DNA of 64,000 nt, taken from positions 1,736,001 to 1,800,000 of the forward strand of contig NZ_JAUSZL010000002.1 in the NCBI RefSeq assembly GCF_030817535.1, in the 5' to 3' direction. Below, one piece after another: positions 32,739 through 41,371 of the stretch (positions within the stretch are counted from its first letter, which is position 1; every line of letters begins with the position of its first letter). The stretch is from Streptomyces sp. V3I8. GTDB taxonomy: Bacteria > Actinomycetota > Actinomycetes > Streptomycetales > Streptomycetaceae. Under the pieces are notes generated by a model. The model was not told the DNA's origin, ran no database searches, and saw nothing but the letters and a program-made list of their open reading frames with translations. Both the position numbers and the translations under genes were made by a program.

Positions 32739-35237
32739 TCAGTCCTCGTGCCCCAACTGGAGGTCCCGCTCGGTCCTCCCGCCCCCGGCCACCTGCAGAA
32801 CCGTGGCCACCGGCGGGTACCCCGCCGCGATCACCGTGTACTCCCCGGACGACAGGTCGACGAACCGGAACGCCCCGTCGCCCCCGGTGGTCAGCGTGTC
32901 CACCACGTTCCCCGCCGCGTCGAGCAACGTCACCCGCGCGTCCTCTACGGGCCGCCCGCCGCTGGCCCGCACGGTCCCCCGCAGTACCGCCCCGCCCGCG
33001 AGCTCGACGTCCTGCCGGGTCTCGCGCGCGGCCTGCACGCTGACGGGCAGCGCGGCGGGCCGGAAGGCCGGAGCGCTCCCGGCGAGGGTGTACTCCCCCG
33101 CGACCAGCTCGGTGATGACGTACCCGCCCTCCCGTCCGCTGCGGGTGGCGGCGACCACCTCCCCGTGCACGTTGGTGAGCGTGACGGTCGCGTCCCGCAC
33201 CGGGGTCCCGTCCGCCGTGACCACGCTCCCGGCCAGCCGCCCCGCGCCGCCCAGCACGACGTCCAGCTCCACGGGCCGCTCCCCGACGGTGACGCTGACC
33301 GCCTGCGGCTGGTGCCCGCCGGCCGCGGCGATCAGGACGTACGCACCCGCTCCGGGCGTCGACAGCGCGTACCGTCCGTCCTCGCCGCTCGCGCCCCGCC
33401 CGATCTGCTGCCCCCCGACGTCGATGAGGGTCAGCGCGGCGCGGGGCACGACGGTGCCGTCGGGGTGCTGCACGGTCCCGCAGACGGGAATGCCGGCGGC
33501 GTACGACGAACGCGCGCCGGGAAGAGCGGTGTGGTGCTGCGTGCCGGTGTGCTGCGGGGTGCTGTGCCGCGGGGTGCTGTGCTGCGCGGGGTCGAGCGGC
33601 GTGGCCGTCTCGGGGGCCGTGGTGGTGGGGGTGTGGTGGGACACCAGTGGTTTCTCCTTGAGGAAGAGGGCGACGAGCAGGCCCAGGACGAGCACCGGCA
33701 CGAGGTAGAGGAAGATCCGCGGCATCGCGTCGGTGTACGCCGCGACGTAGTCCTCCCGCAGGTCGGCGGGCAGCGCGTGGACGAGCTGCGGGGTGAGGGA
33801 CTCGGCGTCGGGCAGGCCGGCGCCGGACCCGGCGGGCAGCCGGTCGGCGAGGGCGTCGGCGAGCCTGTTCGCGAAGAGCGTGCCGAAGACCGCCGCGCCG
33901 ACGCTGCCGCCGATCTGCCGGAAGTAGTTGTTGGCGCTGGTCGCGGTGCCGAGGTCGTGCGGGTGCACGGAGTTCTGCACGGCGAGGATCAGCACCGGCA
34001 TGACCAGCCCGATCCCGGCGCCGAGCAGGGCCATCCACACGCTGTAGTGCAGCCGGGGTGTGTCGGCATCGAGCCGCGAGAGCAGCCACATGCCGACGGC
34101 GGACAGGGCGCCGCCGAGCACCGGGTACACCTTGTAGCGGCCGCTGCGGCTGATGAGGTGGCCCGAGACGACGGAGGCGCCGACGATCCCGCCCATCATG
34201 GGGAGCATCAGCAGGCCGGACTCGGTGGCGCTGGCGCCGTCGACCATCTGCAGGTAGGTGGGCAGGTAGCTGGCCGCCCCGAAGAGGGCGACCCCGACGA
34301 TCACGCCCACCACACCGGTGATGTTGAAGACGCCGTCGCGGAACAGCCGCAGCGGGATGAGGGGTTCGGCCGCGCGGTGCTCGGCGACGAGGAAGAGCAC
34401 GGTCGACACGACGGCCCCCGCGGCGAGAGCGAGGACGACGCGCGAGCCCCACGCGTACTGCGTGCCGCCCCAACTGGTCAGCAGGACCAGGCAGGTCGAG
34501 GCGGCGGCGAGCAACAGGGCGCCCAGGACGTCGAGACGGGGCCGGGCGGCGGGCTTCGGCAGGTCCAGGACGACGGCCACGACGACCAGCGTGAGGAGGC
34601 CGAAGGGCACGTTGACGTAGAAGCACCAGCGCCAGGAGAGGTGATCGGTGAAGTAGCCGCCGAGCAGCGGGCCCGCGACGGAGGCGATCCCGAACGCGGC
34701 GCCGATCAGCCCCATGAAGCGGGCCCGTTCCCGGGGCGGCACGATGTCCGCGATGATCGCCTGCACGCCGATCATGAGGCCGCCGGCACCCACGCCCTGG
34801 AGGGCGCGGAAGGCGATCAACTGGTCCATGGTGCGCGACCAACCGGCCAGCGCGGAGCCGATCACGAAGACGACGATCGCGAACTGGAAGACGCCCTTGC
34901 GGCCGTAGAGGTCACCGGCCTTGCCGTAGACGGGCAGTCCCACGGTGGACGTGAGCAGGTACGCGGTGATCGCCCAGGACATCCGGTCCAGGCCGTGCAG
35001 CTCTCCGACGATCTTCGGGAGCGCGGTGGCGACGATCATCTGCTCCAGCGCGGCGAGCAGCAGGGCCAGCATGAGCGCGCAGAACACCGTGCGCACGCGG
35101 CGCGGGCTGAGCGTCACCGGCTGCCGTTGCGCCGCCCCTTCCGCCCCCGACCGCCGCTCCGGTGACGGCACTCGGGGGGTGTCCGGGTCCGGAGCCGAGA
35201 CCTCCCGTCCGCTCCGCGCCAGTGCCGTCCCGCCCAC
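32739..35237 (-). CDS. DHA2-type MFS transporter fused to carboxypeptidase-regulatory-like domains
   Basis: At 832 residues, about 45-545 form a 14-helix drug:H+ antiporter of the DHA2/EmrB type: [50 protein letters not shown] and [16 protein letters not shown] (motif C). A His/Thr/Gln-rich linker ([18 protein letters not shown]) follows. Then come three beta-sandwich CarboxypepD_reg-like repeats: [36 protein letters not shown] and [18 protein letters not shown], each ending in a Gly-(E/A)-Y-x-(I/L)-type strand. Typical DHA2 pumps end near residue 500. The GTG start at 35237 has GGGGAG 7 nt upstream. Confidence 0.9.
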   Translation of the reverse strand: MGGTALARSGREVSAPDPDTPRVPSPERRSGAEGAAQRQPVTLSPRRVRTVFCALMLALLLAALEQMIVATALPKIVGELHGLDRMSWAITAYLLTSTVGLPVYGKAGDLYGRKGVFQFAIVVFVIGSALAGWSRTMDQLIAFRALQGVGAGGLMIGVQAIIADIVPPRERARFMGLIGAAFGIASVAGPLLGGYFTDHLSWRWCFYVNVPFGLLTLVVVAVVLDLPKPAARPRLDVLGALLLAAASTCLVLLTSWGGTQYAWGSRVVLALAAGAVVSTVLFLVAEHRAAEPLIPLRLFRDGVFNITGVVGVIVGVALFGAASYLPTYLQMVDGASATESGLLMLPMMGGIVGASVVSGHLISRSGRYKVYPVLGGALSAVGMWLLSRLDADTPRLHYSVWMALLGAGIGLVMPVLILAVQNSVHPHDLGTATSANNYFRQIGGSVGAAVFGTLFANRLADALADRLPAGSGAGLPDAESLTPQLVHALPADLREDYVAAYTDAMPRIFLYLVPVLVLGLLVALFLKEKPLVSHHTPTTTAPETATPLDPAQHSTPRHSTPQHTGTQHHTALPGARSSYAAGIPVCGTVQHPDGTVVPRAALTLIDVGGQQIGRGASGEDGRYALSTPGAGAYVLIAAAGGHQPQAVSVTVGERPVELDVVLGGAGRLAGSVVTADGTPVRDATVTLTNVHGEVVAATRSGREGGYVITELVAGEYTLAGSAPAFRPAALPVSVQAARETRQDVELAGGAVLRGTVRASGGRPVEDARVTLLDAAGNVVDTLTTGGDGAFRFVDLSSGEYTVIAAGYPPVATVLQVAGGGRTERDLQLGHED

Positions 35238-35426
35238 GTGCTGCTCCCCTCGTCGCGCCTGCGCGGCCCATTTCTCGCATTACGCGACATCTGGGAGCAA
35301 GCGCGACGAGTCACCCTGAGGCGGGTCGCGGGGACGTATGCGCCGGTGGGAGCCCTACGGCGCACAGCCGGGCCGCACCGAGAACCACTCGAAACGGTGA
35401 GTGCCCGCAGCAACTACCGGGCCGGG

Positions 35427-35870
35427 CTACTTCTCGACCTCGGCGGCGAGGTTCGCCAGCACGCCGTCGTGGATGCGGCCGAGGCCCTTGGGCGCGAAGG
35501 TCCTCTCGAAGAAGCCGCCGATGCCGCCGGCGCCGTCCCAGACGGTGGTGACGACGACCCGGGACTTCCCCTCACCGGCCGGGGTGACCCGCCAGGTGGT
35601 GACCATCGAGGAGTTGCGGTCCTTCTCCACCAGCTCGCCGTCGGTGGGCTCGGTCACCTCGAGCAGGCAGTCACGGATCCGCTTGCTGGTGGCCTGGAGC
35701 TTCCAGTGGACGAGGGTGCCCTCGCCGTCGCCGCCCTCCCGCACCTCGTACTCGCTGAAGTGTTCGGTCAAGATCTTCGAACGCGTGCCGTTGTAGTCGG
35801 CCAGCGCATCGAACACGTCGTCCGGCTGACCCGTGACGACTCGCTCCGTGGTGGCCTCGACCTGCGCCAT
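35427..35870 (-). CDS. SRPBCC family protein
   Basis: This 147-residue protein starts at ATG 35870 with a GGAGGAA ribosome-binding site. It has the START-like pattern: VVTGQPDDVFDALADYNGTR, VHWKLQATSKRIRDCLLEVT, MVTTWRVTPAGEGKSRVVVT and a C-terminal helix GLGRIHDGVLANLAAEVEK. It probably binds a hydrophobic ligand; the partner is unknown. The fold is also found inside GvpZ in this window, but sequence similarity by eye is only at fold level. Confidence 0.85.
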   Translation of the reverse strand: MAQVEATTERVVTGQPDDVFDALADYNGTRSKILTEHFSEYEVREGGDGEGTLVHWKLQATSKRIRDCLLEVTEPTDGELVEKDRNSSMVTTWRVTPAGEGKSRVVVTTVWDGAGGIGGFFERTFAPKGLGRIHDGVLANLAAEVEK

Positions 35871-35986
35871 TGCGTTCCTCCAGCACTCGGGATCTCGGGC
35901 GTCAGCGCTCAGCCAACCATCACGCGCCCGAGCCGCCCAAATCGGGGCCCCGCTCACCGATCAGAAACGGGTTCGCACGATCAAGG

Positions 35987-35998
35987 GAACATGTGTTC
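35987..35998. promoter_or_regulatory. LexA-type SOS box
   Basis: GAACATGTGTTC fits the actinobacterial LexA consensus GAACrnnyGTTC exactly. It lies 32 nt upstream of the radical SAM start codon (36031), where bound LexA would block initiation. The facing SRPBCC gene start is 116 nt away on the other side and could also be affected. Confidence 0.75.
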
Positions 35999-36030
35999 TA
36001 TTCTGTGGTCAGTGCTATCGAGGAGGCGTC

Positions 36031-37062
36031 ATGCGGTGGGAGAACCTCACAGCGGAGTCCGACGGGAACCCGCCCAAAGACCCCGCCCTCTTCGGCGCGG
36101 ACACGGTGACCACCCGTACGTTCGACACGCCGGAGTTCCGCGGGATCACCTTCCACGAGATCCGGGCCCGGTCGATCGTCAACCGCGTGCCGGGGGCCTC
36201 GCGCATGCCGTTCGAGTGGACGGTCAATCCCTACCGCGGCTGCTCACACGCCTGCGTCTACTGTTTCGCCCGCAAGTCGCACAGCTATCTGGACCTCGAC
36301 ACCGGTCTCGGCTTCGACAGCCAGATCGTGGTCAAGGTGAACGCCCCGGAGCTGCTGCGGCGGCAGTTGGGCTCACGCCGCTGGCCCGGTGAGCACATCG
36401 CGATGGGCACGAACGTGGACTGCTACCAGCGCGCCGAGGGCCGCTACCGGCTGATGCCGGGGATCATCGCGGCCCTGCGCGACCACGCGAACCCCTTCTC
36501 GATCCTCACGAAGGGCACGCTGATCCTGCGCGACCTCGACCTCCTGAAGCAGGCGGCGGCCGTCACGGAGGTCGGCATCTCCGTCTCCGTGGGCTTCACC
36601 GACCGCGAGCTGTGGCGGACCGTGGAACCGGGCACCCCGGCCCCCGAGCGCCGCCTGGACGTCGTCCGCACCCTGAGCGCGCACGGCGTCGACTGCGGGG
36701 TCCTGATGGCCCCCGTGATCCCCTTCCTGGGCGACGACCCGTCCCAACTGCGGGCGACGGTACGGGCCGTCGCCGCGTCCGGCGCGACCTCGGTGACCCC
36801 GCTGGTGCTGCATCTGCGGCCGGGGGCGCGCGAATGGTTCATGGCCTGGCTGGGACACCACCACCCGCATCTGGTGCGCCGGTACGAGCGGCTGTACGCG
36901 GAGGGCGCGTACGCCCCGAAGTGGTACCAGCGCCGGATCACCCGGCAGGTCCACGAACTGGCCGAGGAGTACGGCATAGGCCCCACGCGCCCGGGAATGC
37001 CCCGCAGGATCCCCCTCCCGGAGCCGGCCGCGCCGGAACCCACCCAGCTCACCCTGCTGTGA
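36031..37062 (+). CDS. Radical SAM protein, Rv2578c family
   Basis: This 343-residue protein starts at ATG 36031 after a strong GAGGAGG. The radical-SAM cluster motif C71-x3-C75-x2-C78 is visible in NPYRGCSHACVYCFAR. TNVDCYQRAEGRYRL, PFSILTKGTLILRDLDLL and VSVGFTDRELWRTVEPGTP match the family also called SplB-like/Rv2578c. The resemblance to spore photoproduct lyase and the LexA box just upstream suggest a DNA-damage role, but the substrate is unknown. It stands alone, followed by the TAP-like hydrolase gene 196 nt later. Confidence 0.9.
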   Translation: MRWENLTAESDGNPPKDPALFGADTVTTRTFDTPEFRGITFHEIRARSIVNRVPGASRMPFEWTVNPYRGCSHACVYCFARKSHSYLDLDTGLGFDSQIVVKVNAPELLRRQLGSRRWPGEHIAMGTNVDCYQRAEGRYRLMPGIIAALRDHANPFSILTKGTLILRDLDLLKQAAAVTEVGISVSVGFTDRELWRTVEPGTPAPERRLDVVRTLSAHGVDCGVLMAPVIPFLGDDPSQLRATVRAVAASGATSVTPLVLHLRPGAREWFMAWLGHHHPHLVRRYERLYAEGAYAPKWYQRRITRQVHELAEEYGIGPTRPGMPRRIPLPEPAAPEPTQLTLL

Positions 37063-37258
37063 CCCGCGTCCTTCCGTGACCCGCGTCCTCACACGCGACG
37101 TCCCGCACGCCCTGCCCGGCATCCGGCCGCATCCCGCGGCCCGATGGGGTCACGTCTCGGCGGAAACGGTCCTTGCGGACATCCGCCCCGGAACGATACG
37201 GCCATGGCCGTGCCGTGCGCGGCCTCCTGTCCGGTCCGTCGATGTGAGGCGATTCATT

Positions 37259-38869
37259 GTGAACCGACGTGCAGCCGCTCTGTGCGGTGCCGCCGCCGTG
37301 GTTGCCGGAATGATCACCGCGGTCCCGGCCGGCGCGGTCCCGGCCGGCGCGGACCGGGGCCCCGCGGGCGGCCGGTACGGCGCCCCGTCCGCCGGCGTGG
37401 CGAAGCCCGTCTGGAAGAAGTGCGCCACCAAGAAGTACCCGGCACTGCAGTGCGCCTCCCTGAAGGTGCCGCTCGACCATGCGGACCCGCGCGGCCGGAA
37501 GATCACGCTCGCGCTGTCACGGGTCCCGCACACCTCGAAGAAGGCGTACCAGGGGCCCCTGCTGGTGAACCCGGGCGGGCCCGGCGGCAGCGGGCTCACC
37601 CTCGCCGGGTTCGTCGCGGCCTCGCTGCCGAAGGGCGTGGCGGCGCAGTACGACGTCATCGGCTTCGACCCGCGCGGCGTCGGGAGGAGCAAGCCCGCCC
37701 TGGACTGCGGACCCGGTCACTTCACCCCGGTGCGCCCCGACTCGCTGCCGGTGGGCGACGCCCTGGAGAAGGCGAACCTGGACCGCGTGCGAACCTTCGC
37801 GAAGAACTGCGCGAGCAGGTACGGGGACCTGCTGCCGTACATCGACACGGTGAGCGCGGTCCGGGACATGGACGCGGTCCGGCGCGCCCTCGGAGCCGGG
37901 CGGATCACCTACTTCGGGTACTCCTACGGCACCTACCTCGGCGTCGTCTACGCCAAGCTGTATCCCGGGCGGGTGCGGCGCATGGTGCTGGACTCCGTCG
38001 TCGATCCCACCGGCGTCTGGTACGACGACAACCTGGCGCAGGACCACGCCTTCAACTCCCGCCACCGGGCCTTCATGGCCTGGGTCGCCCGGCACGACGC
38101 AAAGTACGGGCTGGGCAGGGACCCGGAAGAGATCGAGACGGCCTGGTACGCGATGCGGGCGGCCCTCGCGAAGAAGCCCGCGAACGGGAAGGTCGGCGCC
38201 TCCGAGCTGGAGGACACCTTCTCCCCCGGCGCCTACTACGACGGCTACTGGCCGTCCCTCGCCGCCGCCTTCGCGGCCTACGTGAAGGACGGGAACGACG
38301 ACCTGCTGGCCGAGGCGTACGAGGACTTCGGCGCCGTCGACGCGGCCGGTGACAACGGCTACAGCGTCTACACCGCGGTGCAGTGCCGTGACGCGCACTG
38401 GCCGCGTGACTGGGACGAGTGGCGCGACGACAACTGGGCGGCGTACGAGAAGGCACCGTTCATGACCTGGAACAACGCCTGGTACAACGCCCCGTGCGCC
38501 TTCTGGCCCACGGACGCGAAGGAGCCCGTGGACGTCGCGAACGACTCGGTACCACCGGTCCTGCTGTTCCAGGCGACGGACGACGCGGCCACCCCGTACG
38601 AGGGCGGCGTCATGGCCCATCGCCTGCTGGCGGGCTCCGGCCTGGTGGTCGAACAGGGCGGCGGCAACCACGGCATCACGCTGAGCGGGAACGCCTGCCT
38701 GGACAGGCACCTCGCCGCCTACCTGGCGGACGGCCGGGTACCGCGCGGCGACGGTGAGGCCGACGCGGTGTGCGACAGACTGCCCGAGCCCGAACCGCCG
38801 GCCTCCGGTGCGGCCGGCGGGGCGTCGAAGGGGACCGCGCTGCACGGACTGCTCGGCTTCCGGGGCTGA
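37259..38869 (+). CDS. Secreted alpha/beta hydrolase, TAP-like tripeptidyl aminopeptidase family
   Basis: This 536-residue protein starts at GTG 37259, with GAGG 9 nt upstream. A signal peptide (MNRRAAALCGAAAVVAGMIT, cleavage after about AVPAGA) indicates secretion. The hydrolase fold shows the oxyanion-hole GPLLVNPGGPGGSGL, nucleophile Ser in YFGYSYGTYLG near residue 221, Asp in LLFQATDDAATPYEGG near 441 and His in GGNHGITLSG near 471. A C-terminal Cys (NACLDRHLAAYL) is typical of the SlpD/SlpE/TAP family of mycelial peptidases. It cleaves tripeptides from protein N-termini outside the cell; exact specificity is not predictable. Confidence 0.9.
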   Translation: MNRRAAALCGAAAVVAGMITAVPAGAVPAGADRGPAGGRYGAPSAGVAKPVWKKCATKKYPALQCASLKVPLDHADPRGRKITLALSRVPHTSKKAYQGPLLVNPGGPGGSGLTLAGFVAASLPKGVAAQYDVIGFDPRGVGRSKPALDCGPGHFTPVRPDSLPVGDALEKANLDRVRTFAKNCASRYGDLLPYIDTVSAVRDMDAVRRALGAGRITYFGYSYGTYLGVVYAKLYPGRVRRMVLDSVVDPTGVWYDDNLAQDHAFNSRHRAFMAWVARHDAKYGLGRDPEEIETAWYAMRAALAKKPANGKVGASELEDTFSPGAYYDGYWPSLAAAFAAYVKDGNDDLLAEAYEDFGAVDAAGDNGYSVYTAVQCRDAHWPRDWDEWRDDNWAAYEKAPFMTWNNAWYNAPCAFWPTDAKEPVDVANDSVPPVLLFQATDDAATPYEGGVMAHRLLAGSGLVVEQGGGNHGITLSGNACLDRHLAAYLADGRVPRGDGEADAVCDRLPEPEPPASGAAGGASKGTALHGLLGFRG

Positions 38870-38892
38870 CCTGCCGCCGGTGCCCGTCGCCG

Positions 38893-38920
38893 GTGCGGTG
38901 GTGCGGTGGTGCGGTGGTGC
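38893..38920. repeat. 8-bp tandem repeat upstream of ridA-like gene
   Basis: GTGCGGTG is repeated 3.5 times (38893-38920). It ends 11 nt before the RidA start codon, covering the space where a ribosome-binding site would lie. Confidence 0.85.
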
Positions 38921-38931
38921 AGGATTGATCC

Positions 38932-39330
38932 ATGACCGGACCGATCCGCATCACCGCGCCCGACGGTGTCGCCCCCGCCGCCGCGTACTCCCACGTCGTC
39001 ATGGGCACCGGCCGCTTCGTGGCGGTCTCGGGCCAGCTGGCGCTCGACGAGGACGGCCGACTCGTCGGTGAGGGCGACCCGGCGGCCCAGGCCCGTCAGG
39101 TCTTCGAGAACCTGCGGCGCTGCCTGGCCGCGGCGGGCGCCGGTTTCGACGACGTGGTCAAACTGACCTTCTTCCTCACGGACATGGCCCACCTGCCGGC
39201 CGTCCGCGCGGCCCGGGACGAGCACATCGCGCCGGACCGCCTGCCGGCCGCCTCGGCCGTGCAGGTCGCCGCCCTGGTGCGCCCGGAGTTCCTGATGGAG
39301 ATAGAGGCGTTCGCGGTGGTGTCCGGGTGA
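38932..39330 (+). CDS. RidA family (YjgF/YER057c/UK114) protein
   Basis: This 132-residue protein has AAAYSHVVMGTGRFVAVSGQ near the N-terminus, ARQVFENLRRCLAAAGAGFD in the middle and a C-terminal AVQVAALVRPEFLMEIEAFA. The Arg of RidA deaminases (usually in an R-x-x-x-x-V segment) appears as ALVRPEFLMEIEA. RidA hydrolyses reactive enamines/imines from amino-acid metabolism. The 4-nt GTGA overlap couples it to the GNAT gene. Confidence 0.9.
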   Translation: MTGPIRITAPDGVAPAAAYSHVVMGTGRFVAVSGQLALDEDGRLVGEGDPAAQARQVFENLRRCLAAAGAGFDDVVKLTFFLTDMAHLPAVRAARDEHIAPDRLPAASAVQVAALVRPEFLMEIEAFAVVSG

Positions 39331-39878
39331 GTCACGGACCGGCCGTCCGCGCGATGACCCTCGCCGACTGTCCCCGCGTGGCGGAGATCCGCGTACGCGG
39401 CTGGCAGCACGCGTACGCGGGGCTGATGCCGCGGTCGTACCTCGACGGGCTCGACGTGGCGGCCGAACTGCCGCGCCGCCGGGCCCACTTCGAGCGGGCG
39501 GGCGAGGGGGTGGTGAACCTCGTCGCGGAGTGGGCCGGGGAGGTCGTCGGCTGGTCCTGCCACGGCCCGTACCGCGACGGCGAACACCGCACCGCGGACG
39601 CCGAGCTGTACGCGATCTACGTCGCTCCCGACCGGCTCGGACGCGGTGTGGGCCGCGCGCTGCTGCGGGAGTCGGTCACGCGCTGCGCCGCGGCGGGCCA
39701 CGGGCGGATGCTGCTGTGGGTGGTGCGGGAGAACGCGGACGCACGCCGCTTCTACGAGAAGGCGGGGTTCGCCGCGGACGGCGTCGAGGAGCCCTTCGAG
39801 GTGGCGGGTGCACAGGTGCCCGAGGTGCGTTACGTCCGTCCGCTGGACGGCGTCACGGGGAATCCCCCTTTGGCCTGA
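39327..39878 (+). CDS. GNAT family N-acetyltransferase
   Basis: This 183-residue protein starts at GTG 39327 overlapping the RidA stop. It shows VRAMTLADCPRVAEIRVRGW, the strand LYAIYVAPDRLGRGVGRALL containing the acetyl-CoA motif RxxGxG/A near residue 105, and ARRFYEKAGFAADGVEEPF. It is the classical GNAT architecture with unknown substrate. Confidence 0.9.
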   Translation: MSHGPAVRAMTLADCPRVAEIRVRGWQHAYAGLMPRSYLDGLDVAAELPRRRAHFERAGEGVVNLVAEWAGEVVGWSCHGPYRDGEHRTADAELYAIYVAPDRLGRGVGRALLRESVTRCAAAGHGRMLLWVVRENADARRFYEKAGFAADGVEEPFEVAGAQVPEVRYVRPLDGVTGNPPLA

Positions 39879-40335
39879 GGTCCTCCCCGGGATCTCGCGC
39901 GCCCGTGCCGACGCTCCGCGTCGGCTGCCGGAACCGGCCCGTCCACGCCGGTGACGCCCCCTGTCCGGCAACGGTCGGACAGGCGGTACGCCCCGCACAT
40001 CAGGCGCGGGCCCGCCGTCCCGGACACCTGCGGCACGGGAACCGGACGGGGCGCCGTCCCCGGCGCCCCCTGCCGCCTGCCGCTGACCGCCCGTGCCCCG
40101 CGCCTGCCGCCGGCTCCTGACCGTGCGCCCGGCGTCGGGGTGGGGACGGACGGCACAATTGCGGGTACGTCCGGGCTCCGCCGCAGGCGTGCGGCACTAC
40201 GCTCGGAGCGCGTCGCCACAACCCGCGTGCAGGCCGACCCGGGCCGCGGCGACGCGGTGGGTACGGTCGACGAGGCGCCGCGGGAGGCGACCCGTCGGCC
40301 TCCCCCCGCGGCGCGCACGGGGAAGCCGCCGTCCG
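39879..40335. other. Intergenic gap, weak hairpin only
   Basis: These 457 bases lie between convergent genes. I see a small perfect hairpin (CCGACGC-tcc-GCGTCGG, 39908-39924) 29 nt after the GNAT stop that may terminate it, and a 7-bp inverted repeat (CTGTCCG/CGGACAG, 39961-39982). No gene with codon bias or a ribosome-binding site is apparent on either strand. Confidence 0.5.
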
Positions 40336-40929
40336 TTACCTCCGTCGCGCCCGTTGGGCCGGGAGCCGTTTCAGCGCGTCGGTCGCGGCGCGGGCCAGTT
40401 CCGGATGGACGAGGGCCTCGTTCAGCACGGGCCGCGCCTTCTCGTCGCCGAGCGCGCCCAGCCCCTCCACACACGCGAGGGCGACCCGGCGGTACGGGTC
40501 GTGCGGCCGGAACCTGCGGGCCAGGGTGGTGATGAGCGCGGGGACGGACTCCGGCGCACGGAGTTCGACCAGGAGCCGGACCGGGTGCAGGGCGTAGGCA
40601 ACGCGCAGTTCGTTGGTGGCGAGGGCGGCCGCCGCGCGGGCGGTGCGCGGGTCACCGAGCCGCGCCAGGGCGTACGCGGCGGACGCGCAGCGCTGCGGGT
40701 CCCGGTGGTTGAGCAGCAGGACGAGCGCCTCGAAGGCCCGCCGGTCACCGGCGACACCGAGCCTGAAGGCGGCGAGTTCCCGTGCCCACAGCGGCTGTTC
40801 GGGTGCGACGAGCACCCCGGCCAGTGCGTCCAGGTCGTGGGTCGCAGCCAGCCGTTCGTACGAGAAGGACGCCGTCGTACCCGCCTCCTGCCGTAAGCGC
40901 TGCGTGAGCGCTCGCAACTCTTCGTCCAT
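40336..40929 (-). CDS. HEAT-repeat-like protein
   Basis: This 197-residue protein starts at ATG 40929 (MDEELRALTQRLRQEAGTTA). Successive helical pairs fit HEAT repeats: WARELAAFRLGVAGDRRAFE, RCASAAYALARLGDPRTARA, AYALHPVRLLVELRAPESVP and ALACVEGLGALGDEKARPVL. HEAT proteins are usually scaffolds; no enzymatic motif is present. It is monocistronic by position and related proteins are conserved in Streptomyces. Confidence 0.8.
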   Translation of the reverse strand: MDEELRALTQRLRQEAGTTASFSYERLAATHDLDALAGVLVAPEQPLWARELAAFRLGVAGDRRAFEALVLLLNHRDPQRCASAAYALARLGDPRTARAAAALATNELRVAYALHPVRLLVELRAPESVPALITTLARRFRPHDPYRRVALACVEGLGALGDEKARPVLNEALVHPELARAATDALKRLPAQRARRR

Positions 40930-41371
40930 GACGCAGAGGGTAGCGGTGGCGACGCAGGTCACACAGACCCGTTCCGCATGCGGTCTGGTGCGCTCGTTAC
41001 TCGCAGGTTAAGCTCAATCGAGCGAGTTACCCACTCGTCGACTCACCCGTGGTGGCCTGGTGACGCAGCCGCCGCGGGATCACCCCCACACCTCAGGGCC
41101 GTGGGGGAGCTGGTCGGTTCGGTACTTCGGGTACCGCAGTACGGCACGGCTCCGGGACAGGGCCGGTCGGATCCTCCTCACCGTCGCGCGGACCGTGCTC
41201 CGCACCGCGCGAACGGCACCGGGCGTGTGCGCTGCGCAGCCCGGCGGCATCGGCATCCTCACCCGCATGCGTATCCGCATCCGCGTCCGCATGCGTGACC
41301 TCCGCACTCCGTGCGCCCGTCGGCGTATCCCGGTGCGTCCCTCAGCCGTCACTCATTCCTGGAGTCCCGCG
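40930..41371. other. Regulatory region upstream of the double hydroxyacyl-CoA dehydrogenase
   Basis: These 442 bases lie between divergent genes. An inverted repeat GTTACTCGC (40996-41004) / GCGAGTTAC (41022-41030) has 8 of 9 matching bases and a 17-nt spacer containing GGTTAAGCTC, a plausible operator or promoter core. Farther down, CGCATGCG occurs twice (41264-41271, 41288-41295), 24 bp apart, within GCATCCGC-like repeats. The function of both is unproven. No gene is apparent. Confidence 0.45.
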
